This document shows, one piece after another, positions 14,057 to 22,095 of a stretch of 22,837 nucleotides of DNA. The notes below the pieces were generated by a model, which saw only the letters and a program-made list of their open reading frames with translations, did not search any database and was not told where the DNA came from. The position numbers and the translations under genes are program-made. The stretch's first letter is position 1. The number at the start of each line of letters is the position of its first letter. Source of the stretch: a virus; the IMG/VR virus record IMGVR_UViG_3300020445_000084, positions 1-22,837 of that record; one strand, given 5' to 3'.

Positions 14057-14244
14057 GTTTTAGATTAAGATTTAAAGCTCCTAATAAATTAAGTCAAGAA
14101 TCTGTAAAAAAGTTTCATCATAGTGGTGGACTTTTACATATTGATAATAATGGGATTGGATATATTACACTTAATAGTAAAAGTTTAGAAATAGCAAAAG
14201 AAAATTTAAAAGATATATTAGGTGAAGAAGTAGAGTATGTATGA
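14053..14244 (+). CDS. small hypothetical protein (63 aa)
   Basis: A 63-residue polar protein, MSFRLRFKAPNKLSQ at its start, then HIDNNGIGYITLNSKSLEIAKENLKDILG near the end. No family is recognised. The frame is open from 14023, but ATG 14053 overlaps the upstream stop as ATGA and is the more likely start. It overlaps the gp62 ATG by 8 bases. Its place inside the clamp-loader operon and its coupled start and stop suggest a real gene. It could be a small replication accessory protein, but nothing in the sequence demonstrates that. Confidence 0.65.
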   Translation: MSFRLRFKAPNKLSQESVKKFHHSGGLLHIDNNGIGYITLNSKSLEIAKENLKDILGEEVEYV

Positions 14245-14629
14245 ATTGAAAGAATATTTAAATGCAGTAAACTATTCAAAAGAAAAACTTATGGATGGTG
14301 AAGATGAAATGTGGGAAAAGAAATATCCTGCGTATATTATAAATAAATGTGTGGCTCCTTTTCAAGATACTATATTTTTAGTAAATGAAATGAATAGGAA
14401 TCATCACATAGATAAGAAACTACAATTTGATTTTTTAATAAATAGTTTAAGAAAAAGGAAAAGATACACACCTTGGTTAAAAGCGAAAAAGGTGAAAAAT
14501 CTAGAGTATGTAAAAGAGTATTATGGATATAGTAATGAAAAAGCAAAGTCGGCTCTTAATATACTAAATGATGAACAAATGAAAACTATAATAGATAGTT
14601 TAAATAAAGGCGGTAAACATGGAAAATAA
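14237..14629 (+). CDS. 62: clamp loader small subunit gp62
   Basis: Non-ATPase partner of gp44 in the clamp loader. The 130-residue length is shorter than T4 gp62 (187) but similar to the compact form in marine T4-like phages. Recognisable features are VNYSKEKLM near the start, NEMNRNHHIDKKLQFDFLINSLRKRKRYTPWLKAK in the middle, and YYGYSNEKAKSALNIL near the end, which agree with my recollection of marine-phage gp62. The position between gp44 and regA is the T4 order. It overlaps the upstream small ORF by 8 bases and regA by 11 bases. A TATAAATA octamer occurs inside it at 14338-14345. Confidence 0.85.
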   Translation: MYELKEYLNAVNYSKEKLMDGEDEMWEKKYPAYIINKCVAPFQDTIFLVNEMNRNHHIDKKLQFDFLINSLRKRKRYTPWLKAKKVKNLEYVKEYYGYSNEKAKSALNILNDEQMKTIIDSLNKGGKHGK

Positions 14630-15029
14630 TATAACTTGGTCACAAGAGCAGATGTTTGAGGTTCTGTTAAAAGAACCAGATGACTTCCTAAAGATAAGAG
14701 AAACTTTATCTCGTATAGGAGTTGCTTCTAGAAAAGAAAGAAAATTATATCAGTCATGCCATATACTTCATAAACAAGGAAAGTATTATATTGTTCACTT
14801 CAAAGAATTATTTGCATTAGATGGTAAGAATACTAATCTATCAGAAAATGATATTGCAAGAAGAAATACAATAGTTAAACTTTTAAGTGATTGGGGATTG
14901 GTGACAATGAAAGGAACACCAGAACCTATAGCACCATTAAGTCAAATTAAAATTATTTCTTTTAAAGAAAAAGATGAATGGACTTTAGAAACAAAATATA
15001 ACATAGGTAAAAAGAAAGAGGTAGAGTAG
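14619..15029 (+). CDS. regA: translational repressor RegA
   Basis: Phage RNA-binding protein that represses translation of many early mRNAs, including in T4 those for gp44 and gp45, by binding near their start codons. The 136 residues include a ~10-residue N-terminal extension relative to T4 RegA (122). The match to recalled T4 RegA is strong in PDDFLKIRETLSRIGVA, LYQSCHILHKQGKYYIVHFKELF, DWGLV and ISFKEKDEWTL. It is translated from an ATG overlapping gp62, with AAAGG upstream. The AT-rich TATATTATG start regions of gp45, gp44 and gp43 are plausible targets (inference). Its stop shares a base with the GTG start of the IscU gene. Confidence 0.96.
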   Translation: MENNITWSQEQMFEVLLKEPDDFLKIRETLSRIGVASRKERKLYQSCHILHKQGKYYIVHFKELFALDGKNTNLSENDIARRNTIVKLLSDWGLVTMKGTPEPIAPLSQIKIISFKEKDEWTLETKYNIGKKKEVE

Positions 15030-15436
15030 TGGCATATTCAGATAAAGTTTTAGACCATTATGAGAATCCACGAAATGTAGGTTCACTTGATAAAGATGAC
15101 CCAACAGTAGGTACAGGGATGGTTGGAGCACCTGCATGTGGCGATGTTATGAAACTTCAAATTAAAGTAGATGAAAATGATATCATAACAGATGCTAAAT
15201 TTAAAACCTATGGATGTGGTTCAGCAATTGCCTCATCTAGTTTATTAACAGAATGGGTAAGAGGTAAAACTTTAAATGAAGCAGAACAAATTAAAAATAC
15301 AGAAATAGTAGAAGAACTTGCACTACCACCTGTAAAAATTCATTGCTCAGTCTTGGCAGAAGATGCGATTAAAACTGCGATTGCAGATTTAAAAGGTAAA
15401 CAAGAATCAATGGGTAAATGGCAACCAAACGAGTAA
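15029..15436 (+). CDS. iscU: IscU-type iron-sulfur cluster scaffold protein
   Basis: A 135-residue IscU scaffold on which [2Fe-2S] clusters are assembled and handed on. It starts with GTG overlapping the regA stop by one base. YSDKVLDHYENPRNVG is the usual IscU start. All cluster-related residues are present at the same numbers as in E. coli IscU: Cys37, Asp39, Cys63, His105 and Cys106. The chaperone-recognition motif LPPVK occupies 99-103, the element bound by HscA in bacteria. Everything needed for a functional scaffold therefore seems retained. No cysteine desulfurase or chaperone gene is visible nearby, so the protein would have to work with host IscS and HscA/HscB. Phage iscU genes are reported among marine viral auxiliary genes. 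Confidence 0.95.
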   Translation: MAYSDKVLDHYENPRNVGSLDKDDPTVGTGMVGAPACGDVMKLQIKVDENDIITDAKFKTYGCGSAIASSSLLTEWVRGKTLNEAEQIKNTEIVEELALPPVKIHCSVLAEDAIKTAIADLKGKQESMGKWQPNE

Positions 15437-15443
15437 ATATATA

Positions 15444-16859
15444 ATGAAAAATTTTCAATCTTTTATCACAGAAGAAAATGTGAATGATGGTGATATACAA
15501 ATCGCTATCTTAACTAAAGTATCATCTAAAGAAAAAGAAGTTGTTTCTAATCAAATTAAAGAATACGCAGACAAAAATAATATTCCTTGTCACATAATTA
15601 ATACAAGAAAAGCATGGGTATCTACAAATGATGTAGATAAAGGTGTTATTACTATTACAGATAAAGAAGGTAATAAAGTAGATTATCAAGTAAATAAAAC
15701 TGTGGTATTTGTTCGTGCTGGGGTATTAGATGATGAAGTCGGACTTGCATTACTTTCTACTTTTGAAAAGGCAGGTGCATTTATGATTAACAATCGTGAC
15801 GGAATGTTAACCTGTGATAATAAAATGTCTACCTATATTACATTTAATCAAAATGGAATACAGACACCTAGAACATCAATTATTAATAATGAAGAATCTG
15901 TAAAAGATGCACATGAAAGAATCGGTGGTCAATTTCCCGTAATTATAAAAACAATTACAGGTACACAAGGTATTGGTGTATCAATCGTAAATGATTATAA
16001 GAGTATGATATCTGTTATACAATCTTTATGGAAATTTAATGCAGACTTATTAGTACAAGAATTTTTAGAAATGGATTTTGATATTAGGACTATCGTTGTT
16101 GATGGTGTAATTATAGCATCCACTAAGAGAATAAAACCAAAAGAAGATTTTCGTTCTAATATTCATAGAGGTGCTGATTCAGAACCTTATGTATTATCAA
16201 AAGAAGAAAAAAAATTAATATTAGATGCGTATAGAACAACAGGTGCATACATGGTTGGTGTAGACCATACAATCGTAAAAGGAAAAGCATATATTCTAGA
16301 ATGTAATGGGTCACCTGGTATTGGGTCTAACTTTGGAAATGGTGATGGTAAGAAAACTACAAATGAAAGATTAATTGAGAAGGTATTAGAACATGTTGGA
16401 AAAGTAAGAAGTAGATTTGTAGGTTCAACACAAGTTGCTGGATATGTAGAAAGATTAGAAATTGTAGGACTTGGGCCATATCGTGCTAAACTTGATACAG
16501 GTAATGGAACTAAAGCGTCCATGTTTGTAGTAGACAAATTAGAAATAAAAGGCAAGATAGTTAAATGGGAAAGAGATGGTATAAAACAAACTCATAGAAT
16601 AGTTGGTGTATCTCATCCACACCATGTAGGTAAGATAGATAAAAGACCTATAATATTAGTAGACTTAAAATTTAATAACAAATTATATAAAGATGTACCA
16701 ATAGGACTAACAACAAAAGATTCTAGAAGTACATTTTTAATTAATAGAGAACTTTTAACTAGATTAAAAGTAGCAGTAAACCCAGACAGAAAATTCGTTC
16801 TTTCTAGTTATATAAAAAGAGGCGATGACAATGATGAAGATTATAGGAATCCAAGATGA
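15444..16859 (+). CDS. rimK: RimK-like ATP-grasp ligase fused to a retropepsin-like protease, with capsid-targeting-like N-terminus
   Basis: A 471-residue two-domain protein. Residues ~17-310 are an ATP-grasp ligase of the RimK family, which in bacteria adds glutamates to ribosomal protein S6. It has IIKTITGTQGIG (167-178, with ATP-binding Lys169) and the metal-binding ILECNGSPG (Glu286, Asn288). Residues ~325-460 are a DUF/PF05618-type domain, like RimB, with a retropepsin signature KLDTGNGTKAS (Asp351) and PIGLTTKDSRSTFLINRELL. The first ten residues, MKNFQSFITE, resemble the T4 internal-protein capsid-targeting peptide MKTYQEFIAE, including a gp21-type cleavage site (I-x-E). This suggests packaging in the head, which is an inference. 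The gene follows iscU by 7 bases and its stop overlaps the next ATG. Confidence 0.92.
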   Translation: MKNFQSFITEENVNDGDIQIAILTKVSSKEKEVVSNQIKEYADKNNIPCHIINTRKAWVSTNDVDKGVITITDKEGNKVDYQVNKTVVFVRAGVLDDEVGLALLSTFEKAGAFMINNRDGMLTCDNKMSTYITFNQNGIQTPRTSIINNEESVKDAHERIGGQFPVIIKTITGTQGIGVSIVNDYKSMISVIQSLWKFNADLLVQEFLEMDFDIRTIVVDGVIIASTKRIKPKEDFRSNIHRGADSEPYVLSKEEKKLILDAYRTTGAYMVGVDHTIVKGKAYILECNGSPGIGSNFGNGDGKKTTNERLIEKVLEHVGKVRSRFVGSTQVAGYVERLEIVGLGPYRAKLDTGNGTKASMFVVDKLEIKGKIVKWERDGIKQTHRIVGVSHPHHVGKIDKRPIILVDLKFNNKLYKDVPIGLTTKDSRSTFLINRELLTRLKVAVNPDRKFVLSSYIKRGDDNDEDYRNPR

Positions 16860-17083
16860 TTAATGCGCTCAGAAAAAAATATGAAGCTGAAATTGCCGCT
16901 GCTAAAGCAAACATTGATGTCTATCAAAAAAATCCTGCAGGTATAGGTGAACACCCAGACCTAGTTTCTGCAGTAGATAGTGAAATGTCAAAATTAGCAA
17001 CTGCAAGAGATAAACTTGAAACATTAAATACTTATTATTCAGATGATAATGACCAAGTTTTACTAGCTGAAAATGAAGAATAA
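16856..17083 (+). CDS. small conserved coiled-coil protein of marine T4-like phages
   Basis: A 75-residue protein, helical and Ala/Glu-rich: MINALRKKYEAEIAAAKANIDVYQKNPAGIGEHPDLVSAVDSEM, then a second helix and an acidic tail. The arrangement of two helices around a PxGIGEHPD turn is one I recall from small proteins lying just upstream of gp43 in cyanophages, so it appears conserved in position, but its function is unknown. No membrane segment. The ATG overlaps the stop of the RimK gene (ATGA), indicating coupled translation. Its stop precedes the gp43 start by 20 bases. Confidence 0.8.
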   Translation: MINALRKKYEAEIAAAKANIDVYQKNPAGIGEHPDLVSAVDSEMSKLATARDKLETLNTYYSDDNDQVLLAENEE

Positions 17084-17103
17084 ATAATTAACAAAACTAT
17101 ATT

Positions 17104-19596
17104 ATGCAATTTTATACTAATGTGACCCCTTGGGGCAATACTCTACTTGTTAGAGAATATGTGAATGGTGAAAGAGTTAATCGTAAGGTTAAGTATTCCC
17201 CTACTTTATTTTGTAAAGTAATTAAAGATACTAATTATAAAACTCTTGATGGTCAAAATGTCACACCAATAAAACATCAAACAATTAAAGATGCTAAAGA
17301 ATGGTTGAAGTCTTATGAAGACCAACCACATTTAATCTTTGGAAATACTTTATTTCAATATAATTATATTGCAGATGAATATCCTAATTATGTTAAATGG
17401 GATATTGATAAAATTCTTGTAGTCACTATTGATATAGAAGTCGCTTGTGAGAATGGATTCCCACAAGTTGAGGATGCAATAGAACCTCTACTATCAATTA
17501 CAATTAAGAATCATCAAAATAAACAGATACTCGTTTGGGGTATAGGTGAATATAAAAATACAAGAGAAGATGTGACTTATGTAAAATGTAAAGATGAGAA
17601 AATGTTAATACAAGAGTTTTTATCTTTCTGGCAAAAGAATCAACCAGATGTTATCACAGGTTGGAATACAGAATTTTTTGATATACCATATCTATGTAAT
17701 CGTATTAAAAATTTATATGATGAATATGAGATAAACAAATTATCACCATGGGGTAATGTGTCAAGTAAAGAAGTTTATCAAATGGGTAGAAAACATCAAG
17801 TCTATAATATTCAAGGAGTATCACATTTGGATTTTTATGATTTGTATAGGAAGTTTACATATGTCACGCGTGAGAGCTACAGATTAGACCATATAGCCCA
17901 TATTGAACTCGGTGAGAGTAAAGATGACAATCCATACGAAACATTTAGAGAATGGTACTTAAAGGACTTTCAATCTTTCATTGACTATAATATACAAGAT
18001 GTTGAGATAGTAGATAGATTAGAAGATAAAATGAAACTGATTGAGTTATGTTTAACTATGGCATATGATGCTAAAGTTAATTATATGGATGTACTTGGCT
18101 CAGTAAAATATTGGGATATATTGATTTATAATGAATTGAGAAAAAAGAATATTGTTATACCACAAAAAATAGATAGGAAAAAAACAGAACAGTTTGCAGG
18201 TGCTTATGTAAAAGAACCTCAAGTTGGTTTACACAAATGGGTTATGTCTTTTGATTTAAATTCTCTATATCCACATTTAATCATGCAGTATAACATTTCA
18301 CCAGAGACCTTGGTCGCTGATAAAAAAGTAAAAGACATATCCGTAGAAAGAATGCTAAATAAAGAAGTAGATACATCAGTATTAAAAGATGCGACATTAA
18401 CACCAAATGGTGCATTGTTTAAAACTACAAAAAAAGGATTTTTACCTGAACTCATGCAAAGGATTTATGATGAAAGGGTAAAGTTTAAACAGCTTCTGTT
18501 GGAGGCAAAGAAAGATTATGAAAGAACGAAAGACCCAAAACTTAAAAAGACAATCTCGAAATTTAATAATATCCAAATGGCTAAGAAGATTTCTCTTAAT
18601 AGTGCGTATGGTGCTATTGGTAATAACTGGTTTAGGTATTATAATCTTCTGGTCGCTGAAGCAATTACTACCAGCGGTCAATTTGCTATTAGGTATATTG
18701 AACATTCTCTTAATGGGTATCTTAATAAAATACTTGAAACCAATGGAGAAGATTACATTATTGCGTCAGATACGGATTCGGTGTACATATGTTTTGACAA
18801 ACTTGTTAGCAAAGTATTCAAAGGAGAAGACAAAGATAAAATCGTGGACTTCTTGGACAAGGTGGCTACAGATAAAATTGAACCTTTTATTGATAAGGCT
18901 TATACGGAACTCGCTGAATATGTAAATGCGTATGAACAAAAAATGGTTATGAAAAGAGAAGTAATTGCAGACAAAGGAATTTGGGTTGCAAAGAAAAGAT
19001 ATATCTTAAATTCACATGATATTGAAGGTGTTCGTTTTAAAGAACCTAAACTAAAAATTATGGGAGTTGAAGCTGTGAAGTCATCAACCCCTGCAGCTTG
19101 TAGAGAAAAGATTAAAGAAGCATTAAAAATTATAATGAATGAAGATTCAAAAGTGCTAAATACTTTTATACAAGATTTTAGAAAAGAATTTATGAATCTA
19201 AAACCAGAAATGGTTGCGTACCCACGCTCTGTAAATGGATTAAACAAGTGGACTGAATCACATAATCTATTTAAGAAAGGAGCACCGATACATTGTAAAG
19301 GTGCAATATTATATAATTATCTTATTAAAGATAAAAAATTATTAGGAAAATATCCTTACATACAAGAAGGTGATAAGATTAAATTTTTACATATGAAAAT
19401 ACCTAATACATATCAATCAACCTCTATATCATTTATGACTAAATTACCAAAAGAATTAAACTTACATGGTATTATAGATTATGATATGCAATTTGAAAAA
19501 TCATTTATAGAACCTTTAAAGTTTATTACTGATATTATTCAATGGCAAATAGATGGTAGTTATGGTACACAAGCATCTTTAGAGGATTTTTTTTAA
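17104..19596 (+). CDS. 43: family B DNA polymerase gp43
   Basis: Replicative DNA polymerase with 3-prime to 5-prime proofreading, 830 residues (T4 is 898). Exonuclease motifs are Exo I DIE (Asp110, Glu112), Exo II GWNTEFFDIPYL, and Exo III YNIQDVEIVDRL. Polymerase motifs are A FDLNSLYPHL (Asp384), B KKISLNSAYGAIGN, and C SDTDSVY (Asp556, Asp558). The protein ends QASLEDFF (823-830), matching the clamp-binding peptide found at the C-terminus of T4-type polymerases. No disruption or intein is seen. The start lies in ACTATATTATGC without a Shine-Dalgarno and may be controlled by RegA (inference). The stop TAA overlaps the next ATG by one base. Confidence 0.97.
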   Translation: MQFYTNVTPWGNTLLVREYVNGERVNRKVKYSPTLFCKVIKDTNYKTLDGQNVTPIKHQTIKDAKEWLKSYEDQPHLIFGNTLFQYNYIADEYPNYVKWDIDKILVVTIDIEVACENGFPQVEDAIEPLLSITIKNHQNKQILVWGIGEYKNTREDVTYVKCKDEKMLIQEFLSFWQKNQPDVITGWNTEFFDIPYLCNRIKNLYDEYEINKLSPWGNVSSKEVYQMGRKHQVYNIQGVSHLDFYDLYRKFTYVTRESYRLDHIAHIELGESKDDNPYETFREWYLKDFQSFIDYNIQDVEIVDRLEDKMKLIELCLTMAYDAKVNYMDVLGSVKYWDILIYNELRKKNIVIPQKIDRKKTEQFAGAYVKEPQVGLHKWVMSFDLNSLYPHLIMQYNISPETLVADKKVKDISVERMLNKEVDTSVLKDATLTPNGALFKTTKKGFLPELMQRIYDERVKFKQLLLEAKKDYERTKDPKLKKTISKFNNIQMAKKISLNSAYGAIGNNWFRYYNLLVAEAITTSGQFAIRYIEHSLNGYLNKILETNGEDYIIASDTDSVYICFDKLVSKVFKGEDKDKIVDFLDKVATDKIEPFIDKAYTELAEYVNAYEQKMVMKREVIADKGIWVAKKRYILNSHDIEGVRFKEPKLKIMGVEAVKSSTPAACREKIKEALKIIMNEDSKVLNTFIQDFRKEFMNLKPEMVAYPRSVNGLNKWTESHNLFKKGAPIHCKGAILYNYLIKDKKLLGKYPYIQEGDKIKFLHMKIPNTYQSTSISFMTKLPKELNLHGIIDYDMQFEKSFIEPLKFITDIIQWQIDGSYGTQASLEDFF

Positions 19597-20501
19597 TGAG
19601 TGGTAAAGGAGATAAAAGAAGACCTATGCAAATAGAAAGACAACAATTTGATAATAATTGGGATATTATATTTCAAAAAAATATGATAGATAAAATTTTA
19701 ATTAATGAAGTAGATAAAACTGTACCAGATAAAGAAGTAGCATTATTATTATCTGGTGGTGTTGATTCTATATCTGTTGGATTTGCGGCAGAAAGACTTG
19801 GTAAAAAAATACATGCATATAGTTTTAGATTGGATAGTGAACCATCTTATGATTATAGTAAGGCAAAAGATATTGCTCAAATGAGAGATTGGAAATTTAC
19901 AGGTATAATAATTGATACTAGTAAATTAATAAATGACTTTCATGCATTAGTAGATTTAGGATGTAAAAAGAAAACACAATTTGAATGTACATATCCATTT
20001 TTACATATCTACCCAGAAATAGAAGAAGAATTTGTTTTATCTGGTTGGGCTGCTGATGGTTATTATGGATTGAGTAAAAAAGCCATGATACATTATAAAG
20101 GTGATAACTTTAATGAATTTAGAGATGATTATTTTAAGGAAGAAAATAGAGCTGGTTATATATGGCATAATAAAGTTGCAAAATTATTTTATAAAAAACT
20201 TATTACCCCATACTTATCTGAATCAGTTAAAGAATTCTTTTATAAACATAATCATAAACAATTAAATAGACCATTTCAAAAACATCATGTAAGAAATGGA
20301 TTTTATGAATTTAATGAAATAGGTAAAGTAGAAAATCATTTAAACTTACAAATAGGAAGTGGTGTAAATAAACTATTTGAAACTTTGCTAAATAATAAAG
20401 AAATAAACTTTAAAAATAGAACAAGAATGTTAGATGTATATAGAGATAACCATGTTAGGTATCAAAATAATGAATCTACATTGGATGAATTTTTATTATG
20501 A
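19596..20501 (+). CDS. PP-loop ATP pyrophosphatase, asparagine-synthase-like, with phage KGDKRRP N-terminal motif
   Basis: A 301-residue protein with the PP-loop SGGVDS (53-58), followed by AERLGKKIHAYSFRLD, the pattern of the ATP-pyrophosphatase domain of asparagine synthase. The glutaminase domain of true asparagine synthetase B is absent. The first ~27 residues, MSGKGDKRRP followed by QQFDNNWDIIF, match a short motif I recall from stand-alone small phage proteins, so this looks like a fusion. The C-terminus NESTLDEFLL resembles sliding-clamp-binding peptides such as the gp43 tail next door. Enzymes of this type adenylate a substrate before amidation or thiolation. Its position between gp43 and three DNA methyltransferases suggests a role in DNA modification, but that is a guess. 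Start and stop overlap both neighbours. Confidence 0.82.
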   Translation: MSGKGDKRRPMQIERQQFDNNWDIIFQKNMIDKILINEVDKTVPDKEVALLLSGGVDSISVGFAAERLGKKIHAYSFRLDSEPSYDYSKAKDIAQMRDWKFTGIIIDTSKLINDFHALVDLGCKKKTQFECTYPFLHIYPEIEEEFVLSGWAADGYYGLSKKAMIHYKGDNFNEFRDDYFKEENRAGYIWHNKVAKLFYKKLITPYLSESVKEFFYKHNHKQLNRPFQKHHVRNGFYEFNEIGKVENHLNLQIGSGVNKLFETLLNNKEINFKNRTRMLDVYRDNHVRYQNNESTLDEFLL

Positions 20502-21592
20502 AATACAAACCATATAATTTAAAAGATGTTGTTAAGGCTTCAGAACAAGAGAAGTTTACAGTAGTATCTACATTTGCTGGTGGTGGTGGAAGTTCCACAG
20601 GTTATCGTTTAGCTGGTGGTAAGATATTATGTGTAAATGAATTTGTTGAACAAGCAATAAATACATATAAAGAAAACTACCCAGACACACCTGTACTACC
20701 AGATGATATTAAAAAACTTACAGCAGAAAACTTTAACAAGTATGGTGAGATAGATATTTTTGATGGTTCCCCACCATGTTCTGCTTTTTCTGTATCGGGT
20801 GCAATGGTACAAGGAAAACATTCTAAAGGTTGGGGTCAAACTAAAAGTTATTCTGATGGTAAGAAGATTGAGAATATAGAAGATTTATTTTTTGAGTTTT
20901 TAAGAATTGCAAAAGATTTAAGACCTAAAGTTATTGTTGCTGAAAATGTAAAAGGACTAACTGTGGGTGAAGCAAAACAATACTATTATAAAATTACAAA
21001 TACATTTGAAGAAATAGGATATGATGTATCATCTAAAGTTTTAAATTCTGTACACTATGGAGTACCACAAACTAGACAAAGAACTATTTTTATTGCTGTT
21101 CGTGAAGACATAACTCAAAAGGCAGGATTAACATTTATGAATATTAATAGTTTATTCCCAGAAGAAAGTAATCAAGTAGTCACATTAGAAGATTGTTTAA
21201 GTGATATTGAAGTAGATAGAAAAGAAGCAGACAGACTAATAGAAAAATTTAAGAAAACATCACATTATGAAACTTGGTTGAAAATGCCAGATGACCCAGA
21301 CAAGGTTGAAACTGGTGCTGATTATCATCCTAAAGGTCATCACTTTAATATGAAAAAAACATCTAGACATAAACCTGCTCCAACAATTACAGCAACAGGT
21401 GGAGCAATACATTGGCATGAACCTAGACACTTTACAATTAAAGAAACAAAAAGAATGATGTCATTACCTGATGACTTTAAATTAACAGGTAGTTTTAATC
21501 AACAGTCAGAAAGATGTGGTAGAATGGTACCACCATTAATGATGAAAGCAATTGCAGAATCAATTTACGAAAAGGTGTTAAAAAAATTATGA
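20498..21592 (+). CDS. DNA C5-cytosine methyltransferase, copy 1
   Basis: A 364-residue Dcm-type enzyme that transfers a methyl group from SAM to C5 of cytosine. Motif I is FAGGGGSSTG, motif IV GSPPCSAFS with nucleophile Cys94, motif VI AENVKG, motif VIII QTRQRTIF. A variable region holds the target-recognition segment before TITATGG (motif IX). Motif X reads GRMVPPLMMKAIAESI, where GNAVPP is more usual. All catalytic elements are present. No restriction endonuclease is adjacent, so it is probably a stand-alone methylase protecting phage DNA. A diverged second copy starts at 22092. The ATG overlaps the stop of the PP-loop gene. Confidence 0.94.
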   Translation: MKYKPYNLKDVVKASEQEKFTVVSTFAGGGGSSTGYRLAGGKILCVNEFVEQAINTYKENYPDTPVLPDDIKKLTAENFNKYGEIDIFDGSPPCSAFSVSGAMVQGKHSKGWGQTKSYSDGKKIENIEDLFFEFLRIAKDLRPKVIVAENVKGLTVGEAKQYYYKITNTFEEIGYDVSSKVLNSVHYGVPQTRQRTIFIAVREDITQKAGLTFMNINSLFPEESNQVVTLEDCLSDIEVDRKEADRLIEKFKKTSHYETWLKMPDDPDKVETGADYHPKGHHFNMKKTSRHKPAPTITATGGAIHWHEPRHFTIKETKRMMSLPDDFKLTGSFNQQSERCGRMVPPLMMKAIAESIYEKVLKKL

Positions 21593-22095
21593 ATTATGTA
21601 GGTAGGGTAAGTACACCAAAAAGTAGAAAAGTCACACCCAATGATTTAATAATGACAAACTCATCTACTGCTAAATTTATAATAGATTACTTTAAACCTA
21701 CAGGTAAGATACTAGAACCTTGTAGAGGTACAGGTTCTTTCTATAACCAATTTGAAGGTGATAAAGATTGGTGCGAAATAACAGAAGGTAAAGATTTTCT
21801 TGATTATGATAAAAAAGTTAATTGGATAATAACTAATCCGCCATTTAGTATTTTTGATAAATTTTTATTAAAGGCATTTGAAGTTGCAGATAATATAGTT
21901 TTCTTTTGTCCTTTAATTAAAACATTTAAAGGTAAAAAACTTGACATGAAGATTAGAGAATATGGTGACATAAAAGAAATAGTACACATGGGTGGTGGTA
22001 ATAATCATGGATTCCCATTTGGATTTTCTACGGGCTGTATATATTATAAAAAAAATTATACAGGTGATATAAAATATACAAGAGTTTACGAATGA
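21589..22095 (+). CDS. SAM-dependent DNA methyltransferase, NPPF type
   Basis: A compact 168-residue methyltransferase. The SAM-binding motif is LEPCRGTGSFYNQF (motif I) and the catalytic motif TNPPFS (Asn83-Pro-Pro-Phe86) is that of amino methyltransferases acting on adenine N6 or cytosine N4. FCPLIKTFKGK and a short C-terminal strand region with HGFPFGFSTGCIYYKK follow. It is small for this class and contains no evident target-recognition domain, so target choice must rest on short loops. It is nested between the two paralogous C5 methyltransferases, with ATGA overlaps on both sides, so the three are co-translated. Adenine as substrate is the usual guess for NPPF but is not proven. Confidence 0.85.
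   Translation: MNYVGRVSTPKSRKVTPNDLIMTNSSTAKFIIDYFKPTGKILEPCRGTGSFYNQFEGDKDWCEITEGKDFLDYDKKVNWIITNPPFSIFDKFLLKAFEVADNIVFFCPLIKTFKGKKLDMKIREYGDIKEIVHMGGGNNHGFPFGFSTGCIYYKKNYTGDIKYTRVYE

Noticed and set aside
18795-18825. TTGACAAACTTGTTAG resembling the recurrent promoter motif
   Set aside because: It is inside gp43 coding sequence next to motif C and has no -10 hexamer at a usable spacing.
18518-18925. 135-codon plus-strand ORF in another frame of gp43
   Set aside because: It overlaps polymerase motifs B and C, has biased hydrophobic composition and no own start signal.
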